A DNA stretch of 64,000 nt from Devosia sp. YR412 (GCF_900110945.1 NZ_FOFL01000004.1:124001-188000), one strand, 5' to 3'. Positions 16,327 to 26,201 are shown, counted from the stretch's first letter. Numbers and translations: made by a program. The notes: a model not told the origin generated them from the letters alone.

Positions 16327-19300
16327 ATGCGCATAGAACGTCGCTTTACGACTGCCGATCAGGATCGCTACGCGTCCGTGGACTTCCGCTCGGCCACGAG
16401 CGAAATCCGCAACCCCGACGGCTCGGTTGTCTTCAAGCTCGAAGACATCGCCATCCCCACGACCTGGAGCCAGGTCGCGGCTGACATCATTGCCCAGAAG
16501 TATTTCCGCAAGGCCGGCGTCGCCAAGGCGCTCAAGAAGGTCGAAGAAAACTCCGTGCCGTCTTGGCTGTGGCGCTCCGTCCCCGACGAAGCTGCGCTCG
16601 CCAAGCTGCCGGAAGCCGAGCGCTATGGTTCGGAAATGGATTCTCGCCAGGTGTTCGATCGCCTGGCCGGCACCTGGACCTATTGGGGCTGGAAGGGCGG
16701 CTATTTCGACTCTGAAGCCGACGCCCTCACCTTCCGCGACGAGCTCGCCTATATGCTGGCCACCCAGCGCGTGGCGCCGAACTCGCCGCAGTGGTTCAAC
16801 ACCGGCCTGCATTGGGCCTATGGCATCGACGGCCCCGGCCAGGGCCACTTTTACGTTGACCCCTTCACCAACAAGCTGGTGAGCTCCAAGAGCTCCTACG
16901 AGCATCCGCAGCCCCATGCCTGCTTCATCCAGTCGGTCAATGACGACCTGGTCAATGAGAACGGCATCATGGATCTCTGGGTCCGCGAGGCGCGCCTGTT
17001 CAAATATGGTTCGGGCACCGGCACCAATTTCTCCGCCCTGCGCGGTTCGGGCGAAAAGCTCTCCGGCGGCGGCAAGTCGTCGGGCTTGATGAGCTTCCTC
17101 AAGATCGGCGATCGCGCGGCCGGCGCCATCAAGTCGGGCGGCACCACTCGCCGTGCGGCGAAAATGGTCGTGCTCGATATCGATCACCCCGATGTGGAAG
17201 AATATATCAACTGGAAGGTCAAGGAGGAGCAGAAGGTTGCTGCCCTCGTGACCGGCTCCAAGGTCGTCTCCAAGCATCTTAAGCTGATCATGAAGGCCGC
17301 CGTGAACTGCGAAGGTTCAGGCGACGATTGCTTCGACGTGGCCAAGAACCCCGCCCTCAAGCGCGAAGTCCGCGCCGCCAAGAAGGCGCTGGTGCCGGAG
17401 AATTACATCTACCGCGTCATCCAGTTCGCCAAGCAGGGCTATACTGACATCGAATTCCCGGTCTACGACACCGACTGGGACAGCGAAGCCTATCTGACCG
17501 TCTCCGGCCAGAATTCGAACAATTCCGTCCGCGTCACCGATGACTTCCTGCGCGCCGTCGAAAATGACAGCGACTGGAACCTCAAGGCTCGCCAGTCCGG
17601 CAAGGTCACCAAGACCCTCAAGGCCCGCGATCTCTGGGAACAGGTCGGCTATGCCGCCTGGGCCTCGGCCGATCCCGGCATCCAGTATCACACCACCATC
17701 AACGAGTGGCACACCTCCCCCGAAGCCGGTCCGATCAATGCATCGAACCCCTGCTCGGAATATATGTTCCTCGATGACACGGCCTGCAATCTGGCCTCGG
17801 TCAACCTGCTGCCCTATCGCAACGAGGATGGCTCCTTCAACACCGCCGCCTATGAGCACACCGTCCGCCTCTGGACCGTCGTCCTCGAAGTCTCGGTGAT
17901 GATGGCCCAGTTCCCCTCGCGCGCCATTGCCGAACGCTCGTTCGAATACCGCACGCTGGGCATCGGCTATGCCAATATCGGCGGCTTCCTGATGACCTCC
18001 GGCATTCCCTATGACTCGGCTGAAGGCCGCGCCATTGCCGGTGCCGTCACCGCCATCATGACCGGTGTCTCCTATGCGACCTCGGCCGAAATGGCCAAGG
18101 AGCTGGGCCCGTTCAAGGACTACAAGCGCAACGCCAAGCACATGCTGCGCGTCATCCGCAACCATCGCAATGCCGCCCATGGCAATGCGACCGGCTACGA
18201 AGCGCTCTCGATCAATCCGGTCCCGCTCGACCACGCCTCGCTGATCGATGCGAACCTTTCGGAACGCGCCAAGCTCGCCTGGGACAACGCTCTGGCTCTG
18301 GGCGAAAAGCACGGCTTCCGTAACGCCCAGGTTTCCGTTATCGCCCCGACCGGCACCATCGGTCTGGTGATGGATTGCGACACCACCGGCATCGAGCCCG
18401 ATTTCGCCCTGGTCAAGTTCAAGAAGCTCGCCGGTGGCGGTTACTTCAAGATCATCAACCGCGCTGCCCCCCCGGCTCTGCGCACCCTCGGCTATTCGGA
18501 ATCCGAAATCGCCGAAATGGAAGCCTATGCGGTCGGCCACGGCAATCTCAACCAGGCGCCTGGCGTCAATCCATCGACGCTGCGCGCCAAGGGCTTTACC
18601 GACGACAAGATCGCCGCGCTGAACGCCGCGACGGCCTCGGCCTTCGACATCAAGTTCATCTTCAACCAGTGGACCCTAGGCGTTGATTTCCTGAAGGGCC
18701 TCGGCGTCACCGAAGAGCAGATGAACGACTTCTCCTTCGAGCTGCTGCCTTTCCTGGGCTTCTCCAAGAAGGACATCGAGGCGGCAAACCTCCATGTCGT
18801 CGGCGCCATGACGCTCGAAGGTGCCCCGCACCTCAAGGCCGAACACCTGCCGGTGTTCGATTGCGCCACCCCATGCGGCAAGATCGGCAAGCGTTACCTC
18901 TCGGTTGAATCGCATATCCTGATGATGGCTGCTGCCCAGCCCTTCATCTCGGGCGCCATCTCCAAGACCATCAACATGCCAAACGACGCCACCGTCGAAG
19001 AGGCAAAGGAAGCTTACATGCTGTCCTGGCGCCTGGCCCTCAAGGCCAACGCCCTCTATCGCGATGGCTCCAAGCTTTCCCAGCCGCTGAACTCTTCGGT
19101 TCTGGCTGCCGCCGACGAGGATGACGACGAAGACCATATCGAAAACCTCGTCGCCATGAATGCCGATGCCCGCGTCCCGGCGATCGCCGAAAAGCTCGTC
19201 GAGCGCATCATCGAGCGTGAAGTGGAAATCCGCAGCCGCGAGAAGATGCCCGACCGTCGCAAGGGCTATACCCAGAAGGCCGTCGTTGGTGGCCACAAGG

Positions 19301-20046
19301 TCTATGTCCACACCGGCGAATATGCCGATGGCCGCCTGGGCGAGATCTTTATCGACATGCACAAGGAAGGCGCCGCCTTCCGCGCGATGATGAACAACTT
19401 CGCCATCGCCATCTCGATCGGCCTGCAATATGGCGTGCCGCTGGACGAGTTTGTGGAGGCCTTCACCTTCACCCGCTTCGAGCCCGCCGGCATGGTCATG
19501 GGCAATGACCGCATCAAGAACGCGACGTCGATCCTCGACTACGTGTTCCGCGAACTCGCCGTCTCCTATCTCGACCGCGACGACCTGGCCCACGTCAATC
19601 CCGACAGCCCCACCTCGCTCGGCAAGGGCGTGGCCGAGGACCAGAGCCCGGCGCACACTGCGTCGGCCCCTGCTCCGGTGCCCGCCGAGCGCTTTGTCTC
19701 CCGCGGCATGACCCGCGGCCGCGTCGCCAACAAGTCGCTGATGATCGTCTCCGGCGATCACCAGTACAATCCGGTCCAGGCGATGCAGACCTCCACCGTC
19801 ACGGCGCTCCGCACCGCGACGGCCCTCAAGGTCGACACGCAACTGTCGCCCTCAGCCTTCGCCCCCGCCGAACTGAGCCCCATCCCCAGCCCGCCTCCCT
19901 CCAAGGACACCGGCTTGCTGCGGGCCGAAGCCCAGATGAAAGGCTACACCGGCGACCAGTGCACCGAGTGCCACAACTTCACCATGGTGCGGAACGGCAC
20001 GTGTCTGAAGTGCGATACGTGTGGGACGACGACCGGATGTAGTTAA
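16327..20046 (+). CDS. nrdJ: Class II (vitamin B12-dependent) ribonucleotide reductase
   Basis: Reduces ribonucleotides to deoxyribonucleotides using adenosylcobalamin, oxygen-independent. The 1239 residues are the normal long alphaproteobacterial form. Seen: N-terminal part opening [14 protein letters not shown], the active-site Cys in NPCSEYMF (~474) followed by [10 protein letters not shown], the loop [20 protein letters not shown], a TSCPD-like region near 1010, and a C-terminal tail with paired cysteines ([10 protein letters not shown], then [13 protein letters not shown]) that re-reduces the active site and binds zinc. Start ATG 16327 follows GGGGA; an upstream GTG is in frame but has no better signal. 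NrdR-type boxes precede it and a strong terminator follows. Confidence 0.96.
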   Translation: MRIERRFTTADQDRYASVDFRSATSEIRNPDGSVVFKLEDIAIPTTWSQVAADIIAQKYFRKAGVAKALKKVEENSVPSWLWRSVPDEAALAKLPEAERYGSEMDSRQVFDRLAGTWTYWGWKGGYFDSEADALTFRDELAYMLATQRVAPNSPQWFNTGLHWAYGIDGPGQGHFYVDPFTNKLVSSKSSYEHPQPHACFIQSVNDDLVNENGIMDLWVREARLFKYGSGTGTNFSALRGSGEKLSGGGKSSGLMSFLKIGDRAAGAIKSGGTTRRAAKMVVLDIDHPDVEEYINWKVKEEQKVAALVTGSKVVSKHLKLIMKAAVNCEGSGDDCFDVAKNPALKREVRAAKKALVPENYIYRVIQFAKQGYTDIEFPVYDTDWDSEAYLTVSGQNSNNSVRVTDDFLRAVENDSDWNLKARQSGKVTKTLKARDLWEQVGYAAWASADPGIQYHTTINEWHTSPEAGPINASNPCSEYMFLDDTACNLASVNLLPYRNEDGSFNTAAYEHTVRLWTVVLEVSVMMAQFPSRAIAERSFEYRTLGIGYANIGGFLMTSGIPYDSAEGRAIAGAVTAIMTGVSYATSAEMAKELGPFKDYKRNAKHMLRVIRNHRNAAHGNATGYEALSINPVPLDHASLIDANLSERAKLAWDNALALGEKHGFRNAQVSVIAPTGTIGLVMDCDTTGIEPDFALVKFKKLAGGGYFKIINRAAPPALRTLGYSESEIAEMEAYAVGHGNLNQAPGVNPSTLRAKGFTDDKIAALNAATASAFDIKFIFNQWTLGVDFLKGLGVTEEQMNDFSFELLPFLGFSKKDIEAANLHVVGAMTLEGAPHLKAEHLPVFDCATPCGKIGKRYLSVESHILMMAAAQPFISGAISKTINMPNDATVEEAKEAYMLSWRLALKANALYRDGSKLSQPLNSSVLAAADEDDDEDHIENLVAMNADARVPAIAEKLVERIIEREVEIRSREKMPDRRKGYTQKAVVGGHKVYVHTGEYADGRLGEIFIDMHKEGAAFRAMMNNFAIAISIGLQYGVPLDEFVEAFTFTRFEPAGMVMGNDRIKNATSILDYVFRELAVSYLDRDDLAHVNPDSPTSLGKGVAEDQSPAHTASAPAPVPAERFVSRGMTRGRVANKSLMIVSGDHQYNPVQAMQTSTVTALRTATALKVDTQLSPSAFAPAELSPIPSPPPSKDTGLLRAEAQMKGYTGDQCTECHNFTMVRNGTCLKCDTCGTTTGCS

Positions 20047-20053
20047 AATTTTC

Positions 20054-20086
20054 AGCCCGCGAACAATTTTTGTTCGCGGGCTTTAT
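20054..20086 (+). terminator. Rho-independent terminator of nrdJ
   Basis: A perfect 12-bp stem, AGCCCGCGAACA with TGTTCGCGGGCT, a 5-nt loop and a TTTAT tail, 8 nt after the nrdJ stop. It also marks the left border of the AT-richer island that follows. Confidence 0.88.
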
Positions 20087-20140
20087 ATTGGTGAACAAAA
20101 GAGGTACGAATAGCAACCGCGACAGGCATCGGGCAATTAC

Positions 20141-20767
20141 ATGGCACTATCGAGAAGCTACCTTACTTCTACGAAAAATCTTTCTGCTATACTGAGCGCA
20201 ATTCAGGGTGCCCAAGCGCCAGACAAATTTACCATTAAATTCTTGGAATCTCTCGACTTCAAATCGACCACAGATCGGCTGATCATAGGTGTTTTGAAGT
20301 CCATCGGCTTCCTTGGTCCTGAAGGGCAACCTACTGATCGATATTTTAGGTTTCTTGACCAAACACAGTCGGCCGCGGTGCTGGCCGAAGGAATACGTGA
20401 GGGTTATTCCGACCTCTTCCAAGTAAACAAGAACGCCCAAAACCTCACGCAAGCTGAAGTTGTGAACAAGCTGAAGACCCTAGGCCAAGGGCAGTTTTCA
20501 GAGTCCGTTTTGGAAAAAATGGCATTAACGTATTCAAGCTTGGTCAAGCTAGCTGACTTTAAGTCACCCGCGGCGGCTACTCCAGACGTACAAGCAGACC
20601 CCACTACTACTCCTGCAAGTGATGAAGTCGGTCGCGCTTTTAGCACGCCCCCTCGCAATTCCACCTTGGGCGGCTTGCACTACAATATTCAAATTATTCT
20701 ACCAGAAACTCGCGATACGGTTGTGTACGACGCCATATTCAGAAGTCTACGTGAGCATCTGATTTGA
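20141..20767 (+). CDS. DUF5343 domain protein
   Basis: A 208-residue protein of the DUF5343 family; function unknown. Seen: the opening SYLTSTKNLSAILSAIQGA, KFLESLDFKSTTDRLIIGVL, then LKSIGFLGPEGQPTDRYFRF (a winged-helix-like unit), a low-complexity Ala/Pro/Thr linker (~150-175) and the C-terminal strand-helix NIQIILPETRDTVVYDAIF... ending FRSLREHLI, which is the hallmark end of the family. The stop overlaps the start of the HEPN gene (TTGA), so the two are translationally coupled. Base composition and codon use are clearly more AT-rich than neighbours, a sign of transfer. From context it may be the antitoxin-like or regulatory partner of the HEPN protein. Confidence 0.85.
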   Translation: MALSRSYLTSTKNLSAILSAIQGAQAPDKFTIKFLESLDFKSTTDRLIIGVLKSIGFLGPEGQPTDRYFRFLDQTQSAAVLAEGIREGYSDLFQVNKNAQNLTQAEVVNKLKTLGQGQFSESVLEKMALTYSSLVKLADFKSPAAATPDVQADPTTTPASDEVGRAFSTPPRNSTLGGLHYNIQIILPETRDTVVYDAIFRSLREHLI

Positions 20768-21332
20768 ACGACGATCAAGCGTATAGTTTTGTGTTTCGCG
20801 CAATCCTAACCAAGGACGCGTTGGGTCGAATTGTACCGGCCGCCCCCCCCAACGATGACGAGGACCTCCAATTCCTGTTGGCCGTGGACGCCCTTGATGA
20901 GAGATTTGTTTCCGATGCTCGGAGAATGTCGCTCGTATACATGACAATTGCTGCTTTTGAGAATTCCGTTCGAGAACTCATCTCTTCCACTTTACTTGAA
21001 GAGGTCGGTGAAAACTGGTGGACGACATGCGTCTCGGACAAAATTCAGGGCCAAGTCAAAATCCGAATGGACGAAGAAGAAAAGATTCGATGGCATACCC
21101 ACGAGGAACTGATCCCATAAACTTTGCAATGCTTCCAAATCTTCTCAACATCGTTCGTCAAAACCATGCTCACTTTGCGGCACTAATCCCAGACATAGAA
21201 TGGGCCGCGAACGTTTTTGATGTCGTCGAACGGTCGCGAAATGTAATAATGCATAGCGGACAAATAACGCGCCGAGATATGGCTCGCCTTGGGACTTTTA
21301 TTAGAGATTGGTCGGCTCAAGTATATTCATGA
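20764..21332 (+). pseudogene. Swt1-type HEPN domain protein, frameshifted
   Basis: HEPN-family protein of the Swt1 type, a fold often found in ribonuclease toxins and defence proteins. Frame 1 (TTG at 20764) gives MTIAAFENSVRELISSTLLE then EEVGENWWTTC and breaks after KIRWHT. The expected continuation PRGTDPINF starts in the -1 frame at 21099, and runs through the HEPN active-site motif RSRNVIMHSG (R-N-x3-H) to the stop at 21332. Adding one C to the CCC run at 21098-21100 restores a single 189-residue frame. So the gene is either inactivated, a sequencing error, or read by slippage. Frame 1 alone stops at 21120 without the catalytic motif. It is coupled to the DUF5343 gene by a 4-bp overlap. 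Confidence 0.82.
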
Positions 21333-22148
21333 TTGAATTCGCGGCACCTCCTGATCACATGGCGCCGGTTTACTGGGGTCAATTCCAACTGCTGAACGTA
21401 GATGAGTAACGTATATTTCCCACATTTCCTTTGACTCAGCGTCGACCGCACTCAGATATTTCTTCTGAAACTGGACGCGATCCTCGGGCCAAACGTCCAT
21501 TTTTGCCGCCGCCATCATTTCCTGCAGCTGAGCGAAAGCATCTATTACCTGTTGAAGGGCAGCCTGAACAAGTTGACGTTGTTCGGGCTTTTCCATGGTG
21601 CGGCTGGGCAATGACAGTATCCTCGACAAAAGCGACGGGCGCTCGTGAGCGTGAACGATTTTGTGCCTCTCGCGCAGTCTGCCCTGGAATGCGGCCCGAT
21701 ATTTTTTCGAGAACCGCTTAGCCGCCTTTGAGTCTCCGAGACCCAAGTTGTCTGAAACGTATGCGGCAAACCTTATAGAGTCTTCTGCCCGTTCAAGTAT
21801 GGTATATATCTCAGCGACACGAAGCGCGTAGATATGATCAATAAAAGACAAGAAAATCTCTCGGTCCTCTGACGGGAAAAAGTATCTATATCGTTCAATA
21901 TATTGATACCTTACTATTCTAACAGAGACGTCTGAAACCACACTCAACAAGAGCCTTAAAGCACTCTCCAATGTCTCGTAGTTCTTGTAAGCGCTGGGGG
22001 CCGTTCGCTTTGTAATTTCGCTTTTGACCTTCTCTCCTATTATCTCGTCGGGACCGATACGATCCGCCAAAAAAGTACGCAGCTCACCGAGTAGAAGGTC
22101 AATGCTGTCCTCTGAAGGCCCAGTAGGCGGGGTATAGCCATCTTTCAT
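21327..22148 (-). CDS. Hypothetical protein with HEPN-like R-x4-H motif
   Basis: A 273-residue protein that I do not recognise. It is mostly helical with no signal peptide or membrane segment. A central helix pair (~95-165) is followed by GRLRERHKIVHAHER, which contains R-x4-H of the kind seen in HEPN RNases, then a polar C-terminal part with RQLVQAALQQVIDAFAQLQE, a possible coiled coil. The ATG at 22148 is well supported by AAGGAGAGG 6-8 nt upstream; the longer frame upstream has no such signal. It converges on the HEPN gene with a 6-bp overlap and shares the AT-rich composition, so it probably arrived with it. HEPN assignment is inference from one motif and the helical pattern. Confidence 0.7.
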   Translation of the reverse strand: MKDGYTPPTGPSEDSIDLLLGELRTFLADRIGPDEIIGEKVKSEITKRTAPSAYKNYETLESALRLLLSVVSDVSVRIVRYQYIERYRYFFPSEDREIFLSFIDHIYALRVAEIYTILERAEDSIRFAAYVSDNLGLGDSKAAKRFSKKYRAAFQGRLRERHKIVHAHERPSLLSRILSLPSRTMEKPEQRQLVQAALQQVIDAFAQLQEMMAAAKMDVWPEDRVQFQKKYLSAVDAESKEMWEIYVTHLRSAVGIDPSKPAPCDQEVPRIQS

Positions 22149-22482
22149 AGAACCTCTCCTTGATCTCGCACCGCCCCACCCCCCTTCGCCTAAACTCCAG
22201 AGAGATTTGAAGGCGTCGCATTGGCCGTGACACACGTGTCACGCTTGCCGTTCCTTCCATCAGCGATGCGAGTCCTCAATCATTTCTCGTCTCGTCAAGG
22301 CTATGACCCGAGCTTCCAATATCTACCATGTCATCCCGGCGCAGGCCGGGATCCATCCTGGGATGGTGCCCCAGCCGCAAGGTGGTTTGACCAAGCGGCC
22401 ATCCTTCACCCAGGCATCTCAGGCTGGATCCCGGCCTTCGCCGGCATGACATAGAGTGAGCGGACGCATCCAGCGTCCGCCC
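22149..22482. other. Intergenic region at the right border of the AT-rich island
   Basis: No gene is visible. It contains the promoter side of the HEPN-like gene and, at 22328-22452, a paired inverted repeat (separate entry). Composition returns to the GC-rich average at about 22320. Confidence 0.5.
22328..22452. repeat. Inverted repeat element (28-nt arms)
   Basis: Left arm 22328-22355 and right arm 22425-22452 are reverse complements at 26 of 28 positions, each with its own internal palindrome CCCGGC...GCCGGG. This is the pattern of the dispersed palindromic repeats common in alphaproteobacterial intergenic DNA (TGGATCCCGGC... type). It lies at the edge of the AT-rich island, where such repeats may have served as recombination points. 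Confidence 0.8.
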
Positions 22483-23064
22483 CTACTGCGGCGTATTCGG
22501 ATCCCCATCGCTATCCATACACCGCGCATACATGTCGGGCTTCAGCCCCATGCACATTTGCGCGCGGGTCGGCTGCGGCCCACCCGGCCGCACAATGCCC
22601 TCGTCGCCGATCACCGGACCAGTCAGCGCCACGCCGGTGCGGCTGGCGAGGTCGCCGATCGTGGTTCGGCCGGCGCCGAGCGGAAATGGCGCCGCGCCGC
22701 GCGTGGCCAGGCCGAATAGATCGCCATCGACCTGCTCATAGGTCAGGGCGAGCAGCTTCATGACATGCTGGCATTCCGGGTCGCGGCCGGGGCGGCCCGT
22801 CACCGGATTATAGTCGCTGCCGCCATAGGGCAGGCAGATCGTATCCGGATAGGTGCCAAGGGTCCGCGTCGACCAGCGCCCCGCAATGATCTGATCGCTG
22901 GAGCCATGCCACAGATAGGTCTTGTTGGAGCGCCCGAGGTAAATCACCTGCGTGCCCTGCACCGCATCATGCAGCATCATGGTCCGCTCGCGCAGAAGGT
23001 CCTGCGCCGCTGCAGCACTGGTCAGAACCAGCGCCAGGACAACCGAGATGATAAATTGGCGCAC
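22483..23064 (-). CDS. Hypothetical exported protein
   Basis: A 193-residue protein with a clear signal peptide (residues 1-20, MRQFIISVVLALVL... cleaved after AAA). I do not recognise the mature domain. It has a WHGSSDQIIAGRW segment, GGSDYNP with CLP and ECQHVMKL cysteines that could pair, and a C-terminal QMCMGLKPDMYARCMDSDGD motif with two further cysteines. The even cysteine count fits a disulfide-bonded periplasmic protein. The gene uses GC-rich codons like the core genome and stands alone. No neighbour suggests a role. Confidence 0.75.
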   Translation of the reverse strand: MRQFIISVVLALVLTSAAAAQDLLRERTMMLHDAVQGTQVIYLGRSNKTYLWHGSSDQIIAGRWSTRTLGTYPDTICLPYGGSDYNPVTGRPGRDPECQHVMKLLALTYEQVDGDLFGLATRGAAPFPLGAGRTTIGDLASRTGVALTGPVIGDEGIVRPGGPQPTRAQMCMGLKPDMYARCMDSDGDPNTPQ

Positions 23065-23077
23065 GCTGTCCCCGCAA

Positions 23078-23344
23078 TCAAAGTCCAGGAAGTCTCCGCG
23101 CAGGCAAGCATCCTATTGGCTTGATAGCAATGCACTCTTCGTCACCGGACCATGTCATTTGGGAGACAGAAAAGACGCGGGCCAGAAAACGTACTCCGCT
23201 CCCTTTCACCTCGACTATCCTGTTCGCATCTTCCCGCAGCTGCGCGGTCGCGACGAACAGTCGGCGGGAGGGCCGGATGACGGGCGGGGCGCTGCCTGTC
23301 CGACGGCGTGACTGAACTGGACACATCGTCTCCGTGAGTCGCAT
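23078..23344 (-). CDS. Possible small hypothetical protein
   Basis: An 88-codon frame starting MRLTETMCPVQ with a plausible core RRLFVATAQL then REDANRIVEVKGSGVRFLARV. It has no close family that I recognise. There is no strong ribosome binding site, and alternative frames overlap it, so it may not be a gene. It is listed because the region would otherwise be empty and its last two thirds look protein-like. Confidence 0.25.
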   Translation of the reverse strand: MRLTETMCPVQSRRRTGSAPPVIRPSRRLFVATAQLREDANRIVEVKGSGVRFLARVFSVSQMTWSGDEECIAIKPIGCLPARRLPGL

Positions 23345-23759
23345 GATGCCCGATCCCGGCTGCACCGGTTCGGGCCCTTGTCCCAGGGCCAACAGGGCCG
23401 CAAGGCAAGGTTCACGGCGGGTTGAAGATGGCCATGACATCCGCAACAGGCGGCGCTTCTGCACGCCTGTACCTCAACCCGATGCAGATCAGTCTACAGC
23501 TTGGTTGAACTGTCATCCAACTGACGACAGGAAAACCTTGGCTCAAATAGACAGTCAAAAAGCACGCTACCGATTAAGTTCGCCAATATATTTAATCGAG
23601 ACAACCCCGCTCCAGCAACCCAATGCTTAACCGTGAGTTAACTATGCGGAACCCGACAGTATACGATCAGCCTCACTCAATAATGGGAGGCGCTTTTTAG
23701 TCGGCTTCCCCGATCGAACCAGGAAAAACCGGTTCTGGATCGGCACCCCCGGTGTTCAT
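23345..23759 (+). other. Intergenic region, AT-rich toward its right half
   Basis: About 415 bp with no supported gene. A 26-codon frame at 23428-23508 is too short to call. The part 23520-23700 is AT-rich and probably carries promoter elements for the downstream protease-like gene; I could not place a convincing -35/-10 pair. Confidence 0.4.
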
Positions 23760-24329
23760 TTGACGCATATTACAGCCCTGTGCCGTAAGTCGCTCGTCTA
23801 TATCGCCCTCGCCGCCTGCCTCCTCCCCGCCACCGCCCACGCCGCCCCGCTCAACCAGATCCGCCAGGCGGGCTGGGAGGCGATGTGCGCCCGGGACGAC
23901 CAACCGATGAATTTCTGCGCCGCCTTCGCCGGCCCGGCCCGTATCTCCTACGGCCCCGGCCTGGAACAAACCCTCTCCGACACCAATGACCAGGTGAATG
24001 CCCGCTACAGCTTCCGCTCCGACAACCGGGCCTATGGCGCCTCCGATCACTGGAGCGTACCAACCGGCGCGACCGCCGATTGCGAAGACTACGTGCTGGC
24101 CAAGATCCAGCAGTTGCAGGGCTCGGGCGTCTCCGTCTCGGCCATGGTGATCATGGTCGGTCCGCTGCGCAACGGCCGTTGGCATGCGGTACTCGGCATC
24201 AAGACCGATGCCGGCATGGTGGTGCTCGACAGCATGACGCCCGGCGTCACCAGCGCCAAGGCGATCGGCCTGACCACGCAATATACCATGGCCATGAACG
24301 ACAGCGGCCATTGGCGGGCCGCCCGCTAG
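23760..24329 (+). CDS. Bacterial transglutaminase-like cysteine proteinase (BTLCP)
   Basis: Exported transglutaminase-like cysteine protease; in other bacteria the family (LapG-like and relatives) cleaves surface adhesins or acts on the envelope. The 189 residues show a signal peptide (~10-29, ending AHA-AP), the family pattern VNARYSFRSDNRAYG, DHWSVPTGATADCEDYVLAK with the catalytic Cys, WHAVLGIKT with the catalytic His, and VVLDSM with the Asp. All three catalytic residues are present. The first available start is a TTG at 23760 with a weak ribosome binding site, so translation may be low or the start may be mis-set. It converges on the adenine-deaminase-like gene. Confidence 0.85.
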   Translation: MTHITALCRKSLVYIALAACLLPATAHAAPLNQIRQAGWEAMCARDDQPMNFCAAFAGPARISYGPGLEQTLSDTNDQVNARYSFRSDNRAYGASDHWSVPTGATADCEDYVLAKIQQLQGSGVSVSAMVIMVGPLRNGRWHAVLGIKTDAGMVVLDSMTPGVTSAKAIGLTTQYTMAMNDSGHWRAAR

Positions 24330-24335
24330 ACAGCA

Positions 24336-26201
24336 CTACCAGACGACCGGGTGGGTCTGCCCGGTCGCCACATTGACGAAGCCGTTTGGCGCCAGAGGTG
24401 ATGGCGCCACCAGCACCCAGCGCCACGGCGCGCAGGTCAGCGTCGCAAAGGCCAGCCGCTCCGGAAAACCCGGCCACCAGCGCGGAGAAAACGTCGGCTC
24501 ATACATCCATTCGATGCTTTCACCGGCCCGATACAGCGCCTGCATTTCGACATCGAGCTCCGGCGCCGTCCGGCAGGTCATCAGCCCGCCAACCTCATAG
24601 CCGACCGTCGCCAGCAATTCGCCACGCCCCACCAGTGCCCAGCCGCCCTGCGTTTCGCGCAGCGCATTGACCGCCTTGGCCATGGACGCGTCGGACGAGC
24701 CGACCACCCAGATATTGTGCTTGTCATGCCCCATGGAACAGGCCAGGGCCGTCTCCTCTGTGCGTGGCCCGGTCCCCAGCCAGAACATGGCCGACGTCTT
24801 TCCCTCGCCGGAGAAGCGATCGACGATGGCAAACTTGGTAATGTTGCGGGTGGCATCACGCTGCACCAGTCCGTTCACCACCGGCAATTCCGTGGCGATG
24901 AAATCATCCGCCCAATGGAACGGCCGCAACAGCGCCGCCTGCACCACGTCCCGACCTTCGGGCGCTGCAATGGCAAAGTCCGCCGCCACCATCTCGCGCT
25001 CGATCTTGACCGTCCGCGTCGCCCACTCCGGCCAGTCGATGCGCGGCAGGGCGCCGACATAATCCCGGCCCCGCGACACCTGCGCACCATCGGCCCAGAC
25101 TTCGGCAATCGACAGCGTCGCCACATCGTCGAGTAGCACCAGATCGGCAAAGCGACCCGGTGCAATCGAGCCGACCCACGGCGTCAGCCGCATATGCCGC
25201 GCCGGATTGATCGTCACCAGCTGGATGGCGATCTCAGGCGACAGCCCGGCCTCGATCGCGAGCCGCACATTGTGATCCGTCGCGCCAAGCTTCATCGTGT
25301 CCGAGGCCGAGCGGTCATCGGTGCAGAGCGCAAACTGGCTCCAGTCCTGCTGTCCATCGGCAGTCAGGCCACTCACCATTTCCTTGAGCGAATGCGGTCG
25401 CAGCTCCATGAACAGCCCACGCCGCAGCTTGTCGGCAACTTCCTCCGCCGTCCACGCTTCATGATCCGAAGCCATGCCGGCGGCAGCAAAGGCATTGATA
25501 TCGTCAATCCCCCGCATGCCCGCCGCATGGCCCTCCACCACACCGCGCTGCTCGAAGGTCGCCTTGATCATCCCCCACAGCCGCTCATAGGACGGATTCT
25601 CCGGGTTCCACACCGCCGGCCAATCCATCACCTCGTCGAGCCCAGCCACCATCATCTGGCTGCTGAGGAAATCCTTCTGCTCGTCATAGCCGAAATGCCC
25701 ACCACCCCATTCATAAGCCGTGGGCGGCACGGCCGAGCCGGGCAGCGGAAAGATCTTCATCGGCGACCCAGCCAGCCGCGCCGTCAGCCAGAACTCAAGG
25801 TTCTTCGGCCCGTTGACATTAGAGAATTCGTGGCTCGCCTCGCAGGTCCAGGTGCAACCGAAGGGCAGCACCAGCGCCGCCTCATGCTCGGGCGTCAAAT
25901 GGCTGGATTCGATATGCTTGTGCACCTCGCCAAAGCCCGGCACGGCGCTCAGATGGCTGCGATCGACGCGCTCATCGACAACACCTGGATACTTCCCCGC
26001 CGGCCCGACCCAGGCAATGCGCCGCCCCGACACCACGATCTCCTGATCCTCATGCCAGCGTCGCCCGTTGACATCGAGCAGACGCCCGACGCGGACAGCG
26101 CGCGTCGCCGGCCGCTTGCCCAGCGCCACCAGCGCCAGATGCTGGCGGATCCGGACTTCGTCAGCGGCATTGATCAACAGGTCGGGGGGAAGTTCGCTCA
26201 C
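24336..26201 (-). CDS. Adenine deaminase family protein, diverged
   Basis: Amidohydrolase-superfamily enzyme related to adenine deaminase, 621 residues. Seen: N-terminal beta-sandwich with RVGRLLDVNGRRW, then VHKHIESSHL in place of the HxHIESS site, CEASHEFSNVNG in place of SHEIANV, GHAAGMRG, LCTDDRSASD and a C-terminal domain with MGHDKHNIWVVGSSD. The order of motifs is that of Ade, but several residues near the metals differ from the canonical second copy at 32964, so its substrate may be another aminopurine. GTG start with AGAAGG upstream. It is divergent from the ABC operon that carries canonical ade, which supports a shared purine-related role. Confidence 0.85.
   Translation of the reverse strand: MSELPPDLLINAADEVRIRQHLALVALGKRPATRAVRVGRLLDVNGRRWHEDQEIVVSGRRIAWVGPAGKYPGVVDERVDRSHLSAVPGFGEVHKHIESSHLTPEHEAALVLPFGCTWTCEASHEFSNVNGPKNLEFWLTARLAGSPMKIFPLPGSAVPPTAYEWGGGHFGYDEQKDFLSSQMMVAGLDEVMDWPAVWNPENPSYERLWGMIKATFEQRGVVEGHAAGMRGIDDINAFAAAGMASDHEAWTAEEVADKLRRGLFMELRPHSLKEMVSGLTADGQQDWSQFALCTDDRSASDTMKLGATDHNVRLAIEAGLSPEIAIQLVTINPARHMRLTPWVGSIAPGRFADLVLLDDVATLSIAEVWADGAQVSRGRDYVGALPRIDWPEWATRTVKIEREMVAADFAIAAPEGRDVVQAALLRPFHWADDFIATELPVVNGLVQRDATRNITKFAIVDRFSGEGKTSAMFWLGTGPRTEETALACSMGHDKHNIWVVGSSDASMAKAVNALRETQGGWALVGRGELLATVGYEVGGLMTCRTAPELDVEMQALYRAGESIEWMYEPTFSPRWWPGFPERLAFATLTCAPWRWVLVAPSPLAPNGFVNVATGQTHPVVW

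Noticed and set aside
20090-22240. Integrated mobile element with its own recombinase
   Set aside because: No integrase, transposase, tRNA or matching direct repeats were seen; only composition and the border repeat support transfer.
23428-23508. 26-codon frame on the plus strand
   Set aside because: Too short, no strong ribosome binding site and no family evidence.
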